Shown: positions 48,483 through 58,971 of the stretch, piece after piece
Numbering within the stretch: position 1 is the first letter of the stretch
How the letters are laid out: every line of letters begins with the position of its first letter
Assembly: GCA_036504735.1 (NCBI GenBank)
Contig: DASXUQ010000017.1
Span: forward strand, 97,349 to 161,348
Direction of reading: 5' to 3'
DNA: 64,000 nt
From: a bacterium
Lineage (GTDB): Bacteria; Electryoneota; RPQS01
Made by a program: the position numbers and the translations under genes
Notes under the pieces: generated by a model
Databases searched by the model: none
The model's input: the letters and a program-made list of their open reading frames with translations, nothing else
What the model was told of the DNA's origin: nothing

Positions 48483-50102
48483 TCAGCCTCGTGCCGTTTC
48501 AATCCGTTGTCCTTCCACTTCCGGCAACTCTTCGAAATTTTCCTTGGGCGGCGGGCTGGAGGTGCGCCATTCGAAGGTTCCTTGCACCGCTTCCGCGCCC
48601 CACGGGTCATTGCCCGCCCGAGCGCCCTTGCGCAGCGAGCGGATCAGATTAATCACAAACAGCACCCCCGCCGCCAGAATCAGCAGATAGCCATAAGACT
48701 CCAGCCTGTTCAGTGGCTCGAATTCGGGACGGTAGGTGTATACACGCCGCGGCATACCCATAATCCCCAGCCAGTGCATCGGCAGAAACGTGACATTCAT
48801 CCCGATGTAGGTCAGCCAGAAGGTCCACTTCCCGAGCTTTTCCGACATCATTTTGCCGGTCATCTTGGGAAACCAGAAAAAGGTCGCCGCGATCAGTGCC
48901 ATCAGCGAGCCGCCGAAAAGGACATAGTGAATATGCCCCACCACAAAATAGGTGTCTTCCATCTGCACGTCCACCGGCACGTTGGCCAGGAAAATGCCGC
49001 TGATCCCGCCCATCACAAACAGCGACACGAAGCCCATCGCAAACAGCATCGCCGTGGTGAAGCGGAGCTTACCGCCCCACATCGTCGCCAGCCACGAGAA
49101 GACTTTGATTCCCGTCGGCACGGCAATCAACATACTCATAAAGGCGAAAAACATCCTCAGCCCGGGGGCCATACCGGTCACGAACATATGATGGCCCCAC
49201 ACCAGGAAGCCAATGAACCCGATGCCCACCGTGGCGAAGACCATTCCCTTGTAGCCGAACAGCTTCTTGCCCGAAAATGCCGCCACCACCTGACTGATGG
49301 CGCCGAATCCCGGCAGAATCATAATGTACACCGCCGGATGGGAATAGAACCAGAACAGATGCTGATACAGCAACGGGTCGCCGCCCAGTGCCGGTTGGAA
49401 AAATCCGGTACCGAAGTGCCGGTCTAAGAGCGACATCAGCAGCACGCCCGCCAGCACCGGCGAGGCGATCAAAATCATCGCCGCGTTGACTTCCCACGTC
49501 CACACGAACAGCGGCATCTGCATCATCTTCATGCCCGGTGCCCGCATGTTGTGGATCGTCACAATGAAGTTGATGGAGCCGAGAATGGACGCTAAGCTGC
49601 CGAGCTGTACCGCCAGAATCCACATATCCACGCCCGGAGTTCCGCTGAACTGATGAGAGGATAGCGGCTGATAGGCCGTCCAGCCCGCCGCCATCGCGCC
49701 CCCCTGCACGAAAAACGCGGCAAAAGCCAGCACGCCCGCGGGAATCAGCAGCCAGAAACTGAACGCGTTGAGTCTCGGAAACGCCATATCGCGTGCGCCG
49801 ATCAGCAGCGGCACAAAGTAATTGCCGAAGCCCGTCATCGCCGGAATCATCACAAAAAAGATCATCAGCGTCCCGTGCATCGACATGATCTGATTGTACA
49901 TCTCCGGATGCAGAAACTTCGCGTTCGCCGAGGACAATTGCAGCCGCAAAAGCCCCGCAAACAGGCCGGCCACAATCACCATCAGCACCACATACCACAG
50001 GTACATGATGCCGATGTCCTTGTGATCGGTCGAGGCCAGCCAGTCCAGGAGCCCCCGGCGAGAACGTGGAACCGGCAAAGGTTCGGATACAACGGCACTC
50101 AT
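48483..50102 (-). CDS. ctaD: Cytochrome c oxidase subunit I, A2-type heme-copper oxidase
   Basis: A 539-residue subunit with 12 core helices plus a C-terminal segment. Heme and copper ligands are all present: His76 (SMHGTL), His255 and Tyr259 (YSHPAVYI), His304 and His305 (WGHHMF), and His390 and His392 (VGHIHY). The usual Glu of A1 enzymes in H-P-E-V-Y is absent; instead Tyr253-Ser254 precedes His255, the hallmark of A2 oxidases such as Rhodothermus caa3. The K-channel Lys is in TGIKVFSW. Four-electron reduction of oxygen with proton pumping is expected. The ATG follows the coxII stop directly. Confidence 0.95.
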   Translation of the reverse strand: MSAVVSEPLPVPRSRRGLLDWLASTDHKDIGIMYLWYVVLMVIVAGLFAGLLRLQLSSANAKFLHPEMYNQIMSMHGTLMIFFVMIPAMTGFGNYFVPLLIGARDMAFPRLNAFSFWLLIPAGVLAFAAFFVQGGAMAAGWTAYQPLSSHQFSGTPGVDMWILAVQLGSLASILGSINFIVTIHNMRAPGMKMMQMPLFVWTWEVNAAMILIASPVLAGVLLMSLLDRHFGTGFFQPALGGDPLLYQHLFWFYSHPAVYIMILPGFGAISQVVAAFSGKKLFGYKGMVFATVGIGFIGFLVWGHHMFVTGMAPGLRMFFAFMSMLIAVPTGIKVFSWLATMWGGKLRFTTAMLFAMGFVSLFVMGGISGIFLANVPVDVQMEDTYFVVGHIHYVLFGGSLMALIAATFFWFPKMTGKMMSEKLGKWTFWLTYIGMNVTFLPMHWLGIMGMPRRVYTYRPEFEPLNRLESYGYLLILAAGVLFVINLIRSLRKGARAGNDPWGAEAVQGTFEWRTSSPPPKENFEELPEVEGQRIETARG

Positions 50103-50849
50103 CTATGGTTCCCTCGAGGTTGAGGTTGCGGACGCTCCGGTCGTATCGGCGGGCATCCGCGCTTTGATCCAGTTGTCGAAATCTGCTTGCGGAAGGACGT
50201 TCACATCAATCAGCATCTCGCCGTGCAGCGTGCCGCACAGTTCGGCGCACTGCCCCTTGTAGCGGCCTTCCCGCGCACTAAACCAGGCGTGGGAAATCCG
50301 CCCCGGATTGGCATCCTGCTTGACGCCGAATGCGGGCACCCACCACGCGTGAATCACGTCTACGCTGGTCGCGTTGATCGTCACCACTTTATTCGCCGGA
50401 ACCACCAGCGGCTCATTTGAGATGATCACCCCATAGCGCGGATAACGGTATTCCCAGAAGAACTGGTGGCCGATCACCTCCACGACGAGGTCGCTTTTCG
50501 GCGGCACTTCCATCTTCACCAGCACAGAGTAAGCCGGGATCGCCACCAGAATCAAGGTCAACACCGGAATCGCGGTCCACACGAACTCCAGTTTCGGATT
50601 CTCGTGCCATGTGGCCGCCGCATGCCCGAGCGAGGCCCGGAACTTGAAGATCACCAGTACCAGCACTATCTGCGGAATTAGCAAAAAAGGCAGAGTGAGC
50701 CAGAAGTTGTTCCAAAAGTCCGCCCGCACTGCCTCTGCCAACGGCGTCACCGGATTCTGCAGCCAGTTGGTGATCGGCGCATCGGCCAGTGCCGCGCCGC
50801 AGGCCGCCAGCATCGCCAGAGACGTAAGTGGGAAAAGGTACTTTCTCAT
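50103..50849 (-). CDS. ctaC: Cytochrome c oxidase subunit II with CuA centre
   Basis: A 248-residue protein. ATG at 50849 gives an export signal with a lipobox-like L-A-A-C (Cys17), so it may be a lipoprotein. Two membrane helices follow, then the CuA domain with ligands His167 (DVIHAWW), Cys201, Cys205, His209 and Met212 (QCAELCGTLHGEM). The aromatic patch is QFFWEYRYP. No cytochrome c domain is fused to the C-terminus, unlike caa3 enzymes; a separate diheme cytochrome is encoded just upstream. It receives electrons and passes them to subunit I. The upstream gap holds a terminator-like hairpin. Confidence 0.94.
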   Translation of the reverse strand: MRKYLFPLTSLAMLAACGAALADAPITNWLQNPVTPLAEAVRADFWNNFWLTLPFLLIPQIVLVLVIFKFRASLGHAAATWHENPKLEFVWTAIPVLTLILVAIPAYSVLVKMEVPPKSDLVVEVIGHQFFWEYRYPRYGVIISNEPLVVPANKVVTINATSVDVIHAWWVPAFGVKQDANPGRISHAWFSAREGRYKGQCAELCGTLHGEMLIDVNVLPQADFDNWIKARMPADTTGASATSTSREP

Positions 50850-50931
50850 GAGTTTTGCCTGACAAGACCCATTCACAGGTGACCTATTCAGATAACTATA
50901 AGACAATTAGACCAAGTAAGTCGTATTTTTA

Positions 50932-50985
50932 AAGAAAAAAAATCGGTTCGCAGCCCGCCAAAAAACAACAGGCAACCACCGATTT
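50932..50985 (-). terminator. Possible internal terminator between the diheme cytochrome and coxII
   Basis: On the minus strand the stem AAATCGGT (50978-50985) pairs with ACCGATTT (50940-50947), with shorter inner pairing across a 30-base loop. About eight T follow (complement of 50933-50942). It begins at the last base of the cytochrome stop codon. Confidence 0.55.
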
Positions 50986-51989
50986 CAGCGAGTCTTGACC
51001 AAGCTGCGGACGAAGGAAAATAGGTCGTCAATCTGGGCTGACGTCAATGTGGCCTGTCCGGGCATAATCCTGCCCGGCAATCCTTGAACGACAAGCTGCG
51101 CGAATTTGTTTCTGTCATGTGTCCACGGAGCGGTTGAAATCGTCAAATCCCCCGTCACCTCATAACGATACGGAGCCACACTGATCACCCGTGCCCGCTT
51201 GCCTTCGCCATTGTCTCCGTGGCATCCCGCACACCGCGCCCCATAAATCGCCGCACCCGCCGAGGCCGATGGGGCGGAGGCTTGCGTTCCCGCAACAGGG
51301 ACTGCGTTCACCGTCATCTGTCGCATCGCCACCTCAATCGGAATCCTCACCGTGTCCGCAGGGGCGGGAGTTTTGGTCTGATTCTTATTCTGTGCCGGAG
51401 GCGGAGTGCCCGGCGCGCCTGCCTGTGGAGGAGTTGTGCCCGCTGACGAAGCAGAAGGCGTCGCTGCTCCTCCCGTAGCCCCGCCCGGAACCTGCGCCAA
51501 TTGCTGATCCGTGATCGGCGGCGGATTCGGAATCAGGGTGTAAACATAATGTGCAATCGCCCACGTGTCTTCCAAGGGCAGCAGCGCAAAGGATGGCATC
51601 GACGTGCCCGGCGAGCCCTTCATAATCGTGTTGTGAATGGACACGATGTCGTTGCCGAACTTGAACTTCTCCGAATGATAGTTGCGCGGCTTGGGGCTGA
51701 GACTGGCCGCACGCGGTCCGTCACCATTTCCATTCGGCCCGTGACAGCTTGCGCAGTTGGTCTCAAACAGCGCCTTGCCCGGCCCGGCCAGCTTGGTGTT
51801 CTGTGCCAGCGCCCGCTCGTCCACCGTTTTTGCCGCTCCCGTGGTCCCTTCCGCCGGAGGCGGCGCCAGGCTGCCAGCCTCTTCCCCCGCATGGAAATTG
51901 CGCAGAAAGACCACCACCGCAATCACCGCCGCGGCAATCAGCACGATCACATAATAGAAGAGACTGGTCTTCGTCGGCGGGCGGCTCAT
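50985..51989 (-). CDS. Membrane-anchored diheme cytochrome c of the ACIII/oxidase operon
   Basis: A 334-residue protein with one N-terminal membrane helix (YYVIVLIAAAVIAVVVFL) and two cytochrome c domains. Heme sites are NCASCHG (about residues 79-83) and RCAGCHG in the C-terminal half. The axial Met candidates are in TSMPSF and RIMPGQ. The domains are joined by a linker rich in Gly, Pro, Ala and Thr (about 165-215). It overlaps the actF stop (ATGA) and precedes coxII. It may carry electrons from ACIII to CuA, since CoxII here lacks a fused cytochrome. A hairpin follows directly. Confidence 0.9.
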   Translation of the reverse strand: MSRPPTKTSLFYYVIVLIAAAVIAVVVFLRNFHAGEEAGSLAPPPAEGTTGAAKTVDERALAQNTKLAGPGKALFETNCASCHGPNGNGDGPRAASLSPKPRNYHSEKFKFGNDIVSIHNTIMKGSPGTSMPSFALLPLEDTWAIAHYVYTLIPNPPPITDQQLAQVPGGATGGAATPSASSAGTTPPQAGAPGTPPPAQNKNQTKTPAPADTVRIPIEVAMRQMTVNAVPVAGTQASAPSASAGAAIYGARCAGCHGDNGEGKRARVISVAPYRYEVTGDLTISTAPWTHDRNKFAQLVVQGLPGRIMPGQATLTSAQIDDLFSFVRSLVKTR

Positions 51990-53188
51990 TCCCAGAACCT
52001 CCAGTTCACGCTCTCCAGAATGTACGGGTCACGGTAGGCCAGCACCGGGTAGCGCGAATAAAAGCGCGATACCGACAGCCCGAACAGGCCGGCAAAGCCA
52101 AGGAACGTTCCGATCTCCATCCAACTGATGCCCACAATAATCCGGTTCAGCGCGGGTACCACCATCCAATAAATGTCGAGGAACTGTCCCACCAGCACCA
52201 GCGCGCACACCGTCATCAGCCACTTCTCGTTCTTCTTTGCCGACTGCGACAGCAGCCCGAAAAACGGAATCGCGAACTTGAAAATCGGCAGCATCGCAAA
52301 CATCCACACCCAGCCGCCGTCCTGCCGCTTCATAAAATAGAAGGTCTCTTCGGGCAGATTCGCGTACCAGATCAGCATATACTGCGAGAAGCCGATGTAT
52401 GTCATGAAAATCGTAAAGGCAAACAGCAGCGTGCCGATATCCTTCACATGGGATGCCGTCGCCACCCGCGCAAGCGGCCCGTCATCCCGCTTCATCCACA
52501 GAAAGATGATCATGATCAGCGCCACGGTGCTCTGGAACAGCCCGGCAAAGGTGTACACCGCAAACATCGTCGAGAACCAGTGCGGCTCGATACTCATGAT
52601 CAGATCATAGGAGATCAACGTAAAACTGAAGGCAAACACCGGCATAAACACGATAGACCAGTTGATGGCTTTCCGCGTCAGCATCACCTCGCCCGTGCTG
52701 TCCTGCCGGATGGAAAAATCAAAAATAATTTTCCAGGCAAAGAATATCCAGATCACCAGCACCAGCAGATCACGCGGCAGCATCCACGACGCCGACAGCC
52801 AGTGCGCTTTGCCCGGATCCGTCGTCACCGCGCCTTGCGCCCACGGATAGATGTGTCCCGCGCCGATGAAAACGCCCAGCAGCAGCACCAGCGCCACGGG
52901 CAGATAGGCCGCCAGTCCCGAAGACACCCGCCGCGCCACAACCACCCAGGACGCATTAACCGCATAGTGCAACGCCGTAAAAAACAGCCCACCCACGGCA
53001 AAGCACAAAAACATGAAATAGTCGATCAGGTAATTGTTCCATGCCCGCGCGGGATCCACAGCCAGACCCAGCGCAAACGCCAGCGCGCCCACGCCCGTCA
53101 TGGCCACAAAGATCGTGCGCCACCGCGCCGCCAATACCAGCGGCCCCGGATTCTCCACAACTGTTACAGGTGCATCATGCATGGGCAT
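51986..53188 (-). CDS. actF: Alternative Complex III subunit ActF
   Basis: A 400-residue membrane protein with about ten helices, related to the NrfD-like ActC but shorter in loops. Typical segments: LSASWMLPRDLLVLVIWIFFAWKI, SMEPHW-like MSIEPHWFSTMFAVY, FSQYMLIWYANLPEE, and DIYWMVVPALNR. ATG at 53188 is chosen near the first helix; another ATG is six bases downstream. It binds quinol with ActC in ACIII. It lies 145 bases after actE, with two hairpins in the gap, and overlaps the diheme cytochrome gene by four bases. Confidence 0.92.
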   Translation of the reverse strand: MPMHDAPVTVVENPGPLVLAARWRTIFVAMTGVGALAFALGLAVDPARAWNNYLIDYFMFLCFAVGGLFFTALHYAVNASWVVVARRVSSGLAAYLPVALVLLLGVFIGAGHIYPWAQGAVTTDPGKAHWLSASWMLPRDLLVLVIWIFFAWKIIFDFSIRQDSTGEVMLTRKAINWSIVFMPVFAFSFTLISYDLIMSIEPHWFSTMFAVYTFAGLFQSTVALIMIIFLWMKRDDGPLARVATASHVKDIGTLLFAFTIFMTYIGFSQYMLIWYANLPEETFYFMKRQDGGWVWMFAMLPIFKFAIPFFGLLSQSAKKNEKWLMTVCALVLVGQFLDIYWMVVPALNRIIVGISWMEIGTFLGFAGLFGLSVSRFYSRYPVLAYRDPYILESVNWRFWE

Positions 53189-53266
53189 AAAGGGAAAATG
53201 GGAAATTCGAAACGTGAAAGTTGAAACGAAAGCGATCTTGCCGCCTCGGCGACCGAAGGTCAACCA

Positions 53267-53310
53267 CGCGTCGCAAGACGCGGTCGGAGGGGCCGATCTA
53301 AGATCGGCCC
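53267..53310. other. Two adjacent hairpins in the actE-actF gap
   Basis: First: CGCGTC (53267-53272) and GACGCG (53277-53282) with the tetraloop GCAA. Second: GGGCCGATC (53290-53298) and GATCGGCCC (53302-53310) with a three-base loop. No T-tract. They may set mRNA stability or processing. Confidence 0.55.
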
Positions 53311-53333
53311 GCCGTCACCTCGATGCCTGCTGT

Positions 53334-53963
53334 TTATTTCTTCGGCCACGGCTCCGCTTTGCCCGTATCCGGCAGATCGCTGTCCAGTGTAATCGTGCTC
53401 TGCCGCGCGGCCTGCAAATCCTGAGCCGTCGGATGGGCCGCCTTCTGCAATGCGCGCACATAGTAGACAATGGCCCAGCGCTGCTCCGCCGGAATCTGTG
53501 TCGCATAACTCGGCATTAAACCTTGGCCCATCGTGATCGTGTGATAGATCCGCCCGTCCGGCCACGCCATCACCTTGTCGCTGTACAGAATCGGCGGCAT
53601 GGTGAACTTGGGAACGATATATCCCCGCCCGTCGCCCCGCGCACCGTGGCAGACAATGCAATACGTGTTGAAATACTTCTTTCCCGCCGCCATCACATCC
53701 GCCGTCGGCATTAAAGGATTGGACAGCGCGTTGGCCGCCACAGTATCCATGATCGCAATGGTATACGGATCATAGCCGCGCGGCACAGTGCCCGCCACCG
53801 GCGGCCGCATCCCCTCGCCGTTCGGCGTCGCCGGATCGTACTCCTGCGCCTGCACCGACATCTGCCGGTACATGTCGGGCATATATTCGAGCTGCGTAAA
53901 CGACTTGGTCTTGCAGGAAACCGCCAGCATGGCCAGCAGAATGAGCAGGCTACACTTCCACAT
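53334..53963 (-). CDS. actE: Alternative Complex III subunit ActE (monoheme cytochrome c lipoprotein)
   Basis: A 209-residue protein. ATG at 53963 has AGAGG upstream and gives a lipoprotein signal (LLAMLAVSC). The N-terminal family segment MPDMYRQMSVQAQEYDP leads to NGEGMRPPVAGTVPRG, an ACIII hallmark. One c-heme site CIVCHG lies near residue 110, with the axial Met in GLMPSY. It overlaps actD by 14 bases. It passes electrons out of ACIII. Confidence 0.93.
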   Translation of the reverse strand: MWKCSLLILLAMLAVSCKTKSFTQLEYMPDMYRQMSVQAQEYDPATPNGEGMRPPVAGTVPRGYDPYTIAIMDTVAANALSNPLMPTADVMAAGKKYFNTYCIVCHGARGDGRGYIVPKFTMPPILYSDKVMAWPDGRIYHTITMGQGLMPSYATQIPAEQRWAIVYYVRALQKAAHPTAQDLQAARQSTITLDSDLPDTGKAEPWPKK

Positions 53964-54468
53964 GCCGCACCTCTTCCGCGCCTTGATCCGACAGAAACTG
54001 CGAAACCGATTCTTCATTCATGCCATTATCCAGCGGCACAATCAAGGCAAACTGGTCATTGGTCAGCCGCTCATCGAGAATTACCGCGCGCCGCTTCGGC
54101 AGCTTGGCCGCAATCAGCATCGCCACAAAGGTCGAAATACCGCCGATCAAAATCCCGCATTCGAACGTGATCGGCACATACGCCTGCCATGCCACCGGCG
54201 GCTTGCCGCCGATGTTCATTTTCCAGTCAATCGCCAATGTCCAATGCTGTAGGAAATACCCGCCTATCGCACCTAACAGGCCCATCACCACCGTGACATA
54301 CGGCACCCACGACATTTTCAACCCAAGGGCCTTCTCCGAGCCGTGCAGCGGGTACGGCGTAATCATATCCAGATCGCGCCAGCCTTCATCCCGCGCCTTC
54401 GCAGCCGCGTGCAGCACGTCGTCGGGATCGGAGAAAATCGCCACTAATTTCGGAAAGGGTTTAGCCAT
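53950..54468 (-). CDS. actD: Alternative Complex III subunit ActD
   Basis: A 172-residue protein of the DUF3341 family. Start ATG at 54468 overlaps the actC stop. A soluble N-terminal part with [24 protein letters not shown] and ITPYPLHG is followed by two helices ([20 protein letters not shown] and [19 protein letters not shown]). The central TYPL-type loop is typical. It is a structural subunit of ACIII without cofactors. Gene order actC-actD-actE is conserved. Confidence 0.92.
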   Translation of the reverse strand: MAKPFPKLVAIFSDPDDVLHAAAKARDEGWRDLDMITPYPLHGSEKALGLKMSWVPYVTVVMGLLGAIGGYFLQHWTLAIDWKMNIGGKPPVAWQAYVPITFECGILIGGISTFVAMLIAAKLPKRRAVILDERLTNDQFALIVPLDNGMNEESVSQFLSDQGAEEVRHVEV

Positions 54469-55891
54469 GGCGCAGCGGCTCCCCATGTTCGGTGAACTTC
54501 TGCTTGCGGCCCGTGGGATTCGGCAGCGTGGCTTTCATTTCCGCCATCGAAATCACCGGCGCGATCCGCACAAACAGCAGAAACAGCGTAAAGAACAACC
54601 CGAAGGCGCCGACCGTCCAGCCGATATCGAAGATCGTCGGCTTGAACACGTGCCAGATCGACGGCAGATAGTCATTATACAGCGATGTCACGATAATGTT
54701 GAACCGCTCGAACCACATGCCGAGGTTCACCAGCAGCGAGACCACGAACATGATCCCCAGCGACATCCGCGCCTTCTTGAAAAAGAAGATCTGCGGAATA
54801 ATCGCATTGCAGGTAAACATGATCCAGAAGGCCCACCAGTAATGGCCGAACGCGCGGTTCAAAAAGACAAACCGCTCAAAGGGATTCACGCTGTACCACG
54901 CGTTGAACCACTCGGTCATGTAGGAAAAGCCCACCATCAGCCCCGTTACGGTAATGATCTTGCACATCAGTTCGAGGTGCCGCATGGTAATCAGATGCTC
55001 GAGCTTGAAGGCCTTGCGCATGATCACTAACAGCGTGAGCACCATCGCGAACCCCGAGAAGATCGCGCCCGCCACAAAATACGGCGGGAAAATCGTCGTA
55101 TGCCAGCCCGGCACCACCGACGTCGCAAAGTCATAGCTAACTACGGTGTGCACCGACAGCACCAGCGCCGTCGCCATGCCCGCAAACAGCAGATAGGCCT
55201 TCTCGTAATGGGCCCAGTCGCGCACCGATCCGGTCCAGCCGAAGGACAGCACATTGAAAATCCGCTTGCGCAGCGCCGACTTGGCGCGGTCGCGGATCGT
55301 CGCAAAATCCGGAATCAGTCCCGTATACCAGAACAACAGCGAAATTGTAAAGTACGTCGACACCGCGAACACGTCCCACACCAGCGGCGAGCGGAAGTTG
55401 ATCCACAACATCCGGTGATTGGGGTAGGGGAACAGCCAGAAATCCAGCCACTGCCGCCCCACGTGGAACGCCGGGAAAATGCCTGCCGTCATCACCGCAA
55501 AAATTGTCATCGCCTCCGCCGAGCGGTTGATCGCCGTTCTCCATTTCTGCCGCAGCAAAAAGAGAATCGCCGAAATCAGCGTGCCCGCGTGGCCGATACC
55601 GATCCAGAACACGAAATTGGTAATATCAAACGCCCAGCCGACCGGAATCTGCAAACCGAAAATCCCCTGTCCGCTCATCAGCAGCCACGTCAAGGTGCCC
55701 GCTCCCGCGAGGGCCATGGTCGCGGAAATCAGAAAGGCTACCCACCAGAGCCAGTTTGGGAACCGCTCCAGCGGACTGACAATGTCGTCAGTGACCTGCG
55801 CCAGCCGCAGATCATCACTCAGAATATTCTCCGTCGGCAGAACCTTCTCGATCTCAGCGGGAGTCGGCAATGCGTGCGCGGGATGGCTCAT
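54461..55891 (-). CDS. actC: Alternative Complex III subunit ActC (NrfD-like quinol-binding protein)
   Basis: A 476-residue protein with ten membrane helices. Signatures include [58 protein letters not shown]-like [18 protein letters not shown], and [14 protein letters not shown]. It binds menaquinol and contributes to energy conversion. It overlaps actB (ATGA) and actD. Length matches known ActC. The N-terminal region carries a conserved cytoplasmic stretch ([17 protein letters not shown]). Confidence 0.94.
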   Translation of the reverse strand: MSHPAHALPTPAEIEKVLPTENILSDDLRLAQVTDDIVSPLERFPNWLWWVAFLISATMALAGAGTLTWLLMSGQGIFGLQIPVGWAFDITNFVFWIGIGHAGTLISAILFLLRQKWRTAINRSAEAMTIFAVMTAGIFPAFHVGRQWLDFWLFPYPNHRMLWINFRSPLVWDVFAVSTYFTISLLFWYTGLIPDFATIRDRAKSALRKRIFNVLSFGWTGSVRDWAHYEKAYLLFAGMATALVLSVHTVVSYDFATSVVPGWHTTIFPPYFVAGAIFSGFAMVLTLLVIMRKAFKLEHLITMRHLELMCKIITVTGLMVGFSYMTEWFNAWYSVNPFERFVFLNRAFGHYWWAFWIMFTCNAIIPQIFFFKKARMSLGIMFVVSLLVNLGMWFERFNIIVTSLYNDYLPSIWHVFKPTIFDIGWTVGAFGLFFTLFLLFVRIAPVISMAEMKATLPNPTGRKQKFTEHGEPLRHG

Positions 55892-58800
55892 GCCTGCCCC
55901 CCCTCATGGCCGGCCTTCTTGCCGTGCCCGGGCCGGTTCCGCAGCTTCGTCCAATAGGCAATCGATGGCCGCGTATCCAACTCTTCCAGCACTCGATAGC
56001 TGCGTTCGTCCCGCATTTCCTGCGATACCTGACTGTCGGGATTATTGAAATTTCCGAAAACAATCGCGTCGGTCGGGCAGGTCTGCTGACAGGCGGTCTT
56101 CAGATCGCTGTCCTGTACCTCGCGCCCGAAATCCTTGGCCCGTTGCTTGGCCTGCCGGATGCGCTGGAAGCAGAACGTGCACTTTTCCATCACGCCCTTC
56201 TCGCGCACCGTCACATCCGGGTTCAGCGCCAGCTTCAGCGGCTGCTGCTCATAGGCCGCCTTGGAGAACTCATGCCAGTTGAACCGCCGCACCTTGTAAG
56301 GGCAGTTGTTCGAACAGTACCTCGTTCCCACACAGCGGTTATACACCTGCACATTCAAGCCTTCATTATCATGCAGTGTGGCAATCACCGGACAGACCGT
56401 TTCACACGGCGCATTTTCGCAGTGCTGACAGAGCATCGGCTGGAAAACCACGTCCGGATTGGCCGCATCGCCCGAGTAATAACGGTCCACACGGATCCAG
56501 TGCATCACCCGCCCGCGCTTTGTCTCTTCGGCTCCCACCACCGGAATATTGTTTTCCACCTGGCAGGCCAGCGTACACGCATGGCAGCCGATGCAGGAAC
56601 TCAAATCAATCCGCATTCCCCAGCGGTTGCCCGGGTAGTCCCACGGCTTCCACAACGAGCGCGGCGTCTCTTCGTCCGGATGCCCCGACCGCGGATTCGC
56701 CTGATAATCCCCCACCGTGGCTTCATAAATGATGGGCCGGTCTTCCGTGGCATTGTGCTGCTGCACATTGGCCATCTCCGACATCCGCCCCGTCTTTCCC
56801 AACGTGCACGCCAGTCCACTGGCCTTCAGACTCCAGCCCGCGGGCTGCCGCATGAAAAAGCCATTCGCGCCCAGACCGTTGCCGATCTTGCCCGCATGGG
56901 TTCGTCCCCAGCCGGACTGCACACTGATCACACCATCCACGTCTCCCGGCTGATGATGGGCCGGAAGTTCGATCATCATTCCCTGCGCTTCAATCCGGAC
57001 CATTTCACCTTCCAGCACGCCGAGCTTCTGCCCGGTCACCGGAGACATGCTGGCATAATTGGTCCACGTAATCTTCGAAACCGGATCGGGACACTCGCAC
57101 AGCCACGCGTTGTTGGCCTCGTGCCCGTCGGTGTGCACCGGAGAAGGGTAAACCACCAGTTCCAGTTCGGCAGGCTGCCTGCTGGTCACGGAGTAAGCGG
57201 TAGGCTGCAGGGCGCGTGGCCGCGCCGCTTCCGCAGACCGCGTATCCAGCACGCCATTCCGTAGCGCGCTGTTCCAGAAATTCTCAAAGGTTCCGTCATA
57301 GCGGCCCGCCGTATAGACCCATGTCTTCCACGTGTCCATCAAATACGCGTGCCAATCCCCGGCGAACGTCGCCAGCCCTGTCTTAGCGCCCGCCTTGGCA
57401 AAGTAAATCAGAGAATCTTCAGTCGAGCGATTATCATACAACGGATAAATCGCCGGTTGCGTCAGACCGTACAATCCAACCTGCGGCTCGCTGTCCGCCC
57501 AGCTTTCCAGATAGTGCAGGCCCGGCAGCACATAGCGCGCCGAAGCCGCCGTTTCATCAATCCGGTCGGACAGACTCACCACGGTCTTGACCTTCGACAC
57601 CGCCTGATCAAATCCCGCCACGGCCGGTAGCCAGTAACCCGGGTTCGTTCCCGAGATAATCAGCACATCCACTTTGCCCGCGCGCATGTCATTGATCAGC
57701 GTGAACAGGTCCTTGTGGCTGCCCTGCGATTGCTGGGACGGCGCACTCGCCCCGTCAATCGTCATGCCCTCGTTTCCGAGCTGCGAGTTCAACTGGTTTG
57801 CAATCAACTGCAAGGTATCATCGTCCGGCGCAATCACAATTCCCTTGCCCGCATTCGCCTTCAGATCCTGCACGACGCGCTCCAGCGTCCCCGCCGGCAA
57901 TCCAGCCTCGCCCTCGGCATCCGCCAAATGCCCGTTCCCCGAAGAGATTGCCTGAGCGATGGCCCTCGCCACCACCAGCATCTTCGCCGGATGGACCCGA
58001 TACCGCTCATCCGCATTCGCCCCCGTCATGCTCATGAACGGTTCGAAGGTTACCAGCTTGTTGATCTTGCCGTCATGCACCTTGCGGGCCTTGCCGAAAT
58101 CCACCTGCCATTGCAGCGCCGAATAACCCGACCCCATAAAATCACTGCCGAGGTCCAGCACATAGTCCGCTTTGTCGAAATGGTAGGAGGGCAGCACCGC
58201 CTTGCCGTAGCACATCTCCTGTGCGTTGCGCGTGGCTTCGTGCGTCCAGGCATCGGCCATCACATGCCGCGCTCCGGGGAACGTCGCCAGAAAATCCTGA
58301 ATCAGCTTCATCCGTGCCGGGCCATGCATGGTCCCCGTCAGCAGCACAATCCTGCCGTTGGCCTCCGCCAGCGCCTTGCCGATCTCCTGATCCGCCGTCT
58401 GCCACGGGATCTGTGCCGGAGCCACCCGCTGACCGGGCACCAGTGCCACTGGAGCCGTCAGCCGGTCCGGATCATACAAATTGAAAATTGAAGCCTGTCC
58501 CCGCGCCGTCAGTCTTCCCTGGGATAGCGGATGATCCGGATTGCCTTCAATCTTGATCGGCCGGCCTTCCCGCGTCTTCACCAGCACTCCGGTCCCCGCC
58601 GCATCCAGCAGGGTGGAAGCATAGTAGTTGGGCACACCCGGAGTCACTTCCTCCGGAGCCTTCACATAGGGAATCACCTTCTCGGTGGGCCTGAGCGCGC
58701 AGCCCGCCGTGGCAAAAGCCACCGCCGCCGAGGAAAGCTTCAAAAAGTCCCGCCGCGAGAGTTCCGCTTTGCCGCCGCCGTTCTCAATCAGGGCTTCTTC

Positions 58801-58971
58801 CATAAAGCCCGCCGCCTCCAGCGCTGCCCCGGGCCGCTTATTGCCCGCGTGCCGCGCCATTTCCACGGCGTCGAACAGCCGCTCCTGGTGGGACTCGCCA
58901 ACCGGATTCTCCAAATCGGAGAGCCGATTCCAGTACTTCGGAATGTCGGGCGTCTTATCTACTGATGACAT
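55888..58971 (-). CDS. actB: Alternative Complex III subunit ActB (molybdopterin-like plus iron-sulfur)
   Basis: A 1027-residue fusion. A twin-arginine signal [16 protein letters not shown] lies near residues 71-87, after a long N-terminal segment, as in other ActB proteins. The middle part resembles molybdopterin oxidoreductases but is known not to carry the cofactor in characterised ACIII. The C-terminal ferredoxin-like part has four cluster motifs: [40 protein letters not shown], and CTFCF with [10 protein letters not shown]. It transfers electrons from quinol to the heme subunits. It overlaps actA by 13 bases and actC by four. Confidence 0.95.
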   Translation of the reverse strand: MSSVDKTPDIPKYWNRLSDLENPVGESHQERLFDAVEMARHAGNKRPGAALEAAGFMEEALIENGGGKAELSRRDFLKLSSAAVAFATAGCALRPTEKVIPYVKAPEEVTPGVPNYYASTLLDAAGTGVLVKTREGRPIKIEGNPDHPLSQGRLTARGQASIFNLYDPDRLTAPVALVPGQRVAPAQIPWQTADQEIGKALAEANGRIVLLTGTMHGPARMKLIQDFLATFPGARHVMADAWTHEATRNAQEMCYGKAVLPSYHFDKADYVLDLGSDFMGSGYSALQWQVDFGKARKVHDGKINKLVTFEPFMSMTGANADERYRVHPAKMLVVARAIAQAISSGNGHLADAEGEAGLPAGTLERVVQDLKANAGKGIVIAPDDDTLQLIANQLNSQLGNEGMTIDGASAPSQQSQGSHKDLFTLINDMRAGKVDVLIISGTNPGYWLPAVAGFDQAVSKVKTVVSLSDRIDETAASARYVLPGLHYLESWADSEPQVGLYGLTQPAIYPLYDNRSTEDSLIYFAKAGAKTGLATFAGDWHAYLMDTWKTWVYTAGRYDGTFENFWNSALRNGVLDTRSAEAARPRALQPTAYSVTSRQPAELELVVYPSPVHTDGHEANNAWLCECPDPVSKITWTNYASMSPVTGQKLGVLEGEMVRIEAQGMMIELPAHHQPGDVDGVISVQSGWGRTHAGKIGNGLGANGFFMRQPAGWSLKASGLACTLGKTGRMSEMANVQQHNATEDRPIIYEATVGDYQANPRSGHPDEETPRSLWKPWDYPGNRWGMRIDLSSCIGCHACTLACQVENNIPVVGAEETKRGRVMHWIRVDRYYSGDAANPDVVFQPMLCQHCENAPCETVCPVIATLHDNEGLNVQVYNRCVGTRYCSNNCPYKVRRFNWHEFSKAAYEQQPLKLALNPDVTVREKGVMEKCTFCFQRIRQAKQRAKDFGREVQDSDLKTACQQTCPTDAIVFGNFNNPDSQVSQEMRDERSYRVLEELDTRPSIAYWTKLRNRPGHGKKAGHEGGQA

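Noticed and set aside
48483-50102. Missing Glu in the CoxI H-P-E-V-Y motif as a sign of a defective oxidase
   Set aside because: The Tyr-Ser before His-Pro is the normal A2-family replacement, and all metal ligands are present.
51749-53224. A 491-codon plus-strand frame opposite actF and the diheme cytochrome
   Set aside because: Arginine/histidine/proline-rich shadow of conserved respiratory genes.
55888-58971. ActB as a molybdenum enzyme such as a formate dehydrogenase or nitrate reductase
   Set aside because: Gene order with actA and actC-F and the fused four-cluster domain identify ACIII, whose B subunit lacks molybdopterin in characterised cases.
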